A DNA stretch of 64,000 nucleotides, taken from assembly GCF_015461835.1 (NCBI RefSeq), contig NZ_JACOPX010000005.1:248001-312000 (forward strand). The letters run 5' to 3'. The notes beneath the pieces are model-generated. The model was not told the DNA's origin, made no database searches, and was given only the letters and a program-made list of their open reading frames with translations. The DNA comes from Pseudomonas neuropathica. Lineage in GTDB: Bacteria; Pseudomonadota; Gammaproteobacteria; Pseudomonadales; Pseudomonadaceae. The translations under genes were made by a program, and so were the position numbers. Shown here in pieces: positions 63,963 to 64,000 of the stretch; the stretch's first letter is position 1, and each line of letters opens with the position of its first letter.

Positions 63963-64000
63963 GTAAGGTCTCGAAAAAGTCAGTCAGGCAAAGAGTAGGC

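Overview
The window looks like chromosome of a fluorescent Pseudomonas (P. fluorescens group). The evidence is gene order: rgsA beside tatD, a fatty-acid/cell-envelope block running from tatD to comEC, dispersed REP-type repeats, and high-GC codon use throughout. From memory, much of the layout matches the P. aeruginosa PAO1 stretch around PA2957-PA2985, with extra genes inserted. There is no prophage, transposase, rRNA or CRISPR array.

Layout. (1) 1-6.8 kb: L-arabinose uptake and oxidation, with ABC transporter araFGH, a short-chain dehydrogenase, an SMP-30 lactonase and a GntR/FCD regulator, all on the minus strand. (2) 7-10.1 kb: a DUF1285 protein, a DUF4823 lipoprotein, moaA and a TetR regulator. 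(3) 10.2-10.4 kb: the sRNA rgsA. (4) 10.4-20.6 kb: a long minus-strand run, yceD-rpmF-plsX-fabD-fabG-acpP-fabF-pabC-mltG-tmk-holB-pilZ-tatD, coupling fatty-acid and phospholipid synthesis to ribosome, wall and replication functions. (5) 20.7-27.9 kb: maf, an S49 peptidase, a HAD phosphatase, rluC, and rne with a leader of about 640 nt. (6) 28.1-32.5 kb: a four-gene molybdenum-hydroxylase cassette lying between rne and murB. (7) 32.7-40.3 kb: murB-ptp-kdsB-trm112-lpxK-exbD-exbB-comEC and a divergent DUF2062 gene. (8) 40.4-46.8 kb: an ABC exporter, a GST, a transglutaminase-like protein, fadE and a small conserved gene. (9) 46.9-50.1 kb: a LysR regulator divergent from an AlaX-type tRNA-editing protein, an Fe(II)/2-oxoglutarate oxygenase and a LysE/RhtB exporter. 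(10) 50.2-50.6 kb: a doubled Glu-Gly tRNA operon. (11) 51-64 kb: a membrane-anchored helical protein, an HBM-type chemoreceptor, a MocR regulator, an SDR, an MDR oxidoreductase, pyrF, a two-component pair, a six-EF-hand protein and an AI-2E-type permease. Intergenic spaces here are rich in repeats.

The two most interesting items are as follows. The first is the LysR/AlaX/oxygenase/LysE module. It has the parts list of a pathway that makes a modified amino acid, exports it, and hydrolyses tRNA mischarged with it. The second is a 320-bp interspersed element present twice (about 52.1-52.45 and 62.57-62.89 kb). It folds into nested stems, and one stem carries a compensatory base-pair change between the copies. 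Smaller regulatory observations include a consensus promoter placed so close to yceD that the mRNA should be almost leaderless, a terminator-like hairpin in the leader of the sugar dehydrogenase gene, a 12-bp perfect inverted repeat before moaA, and a Hfq/Crc-type motif on the araF ribosome-binding site.

All calls come from reading sequence and translations. No database search was run, and PAO1 comparisons are from memory.
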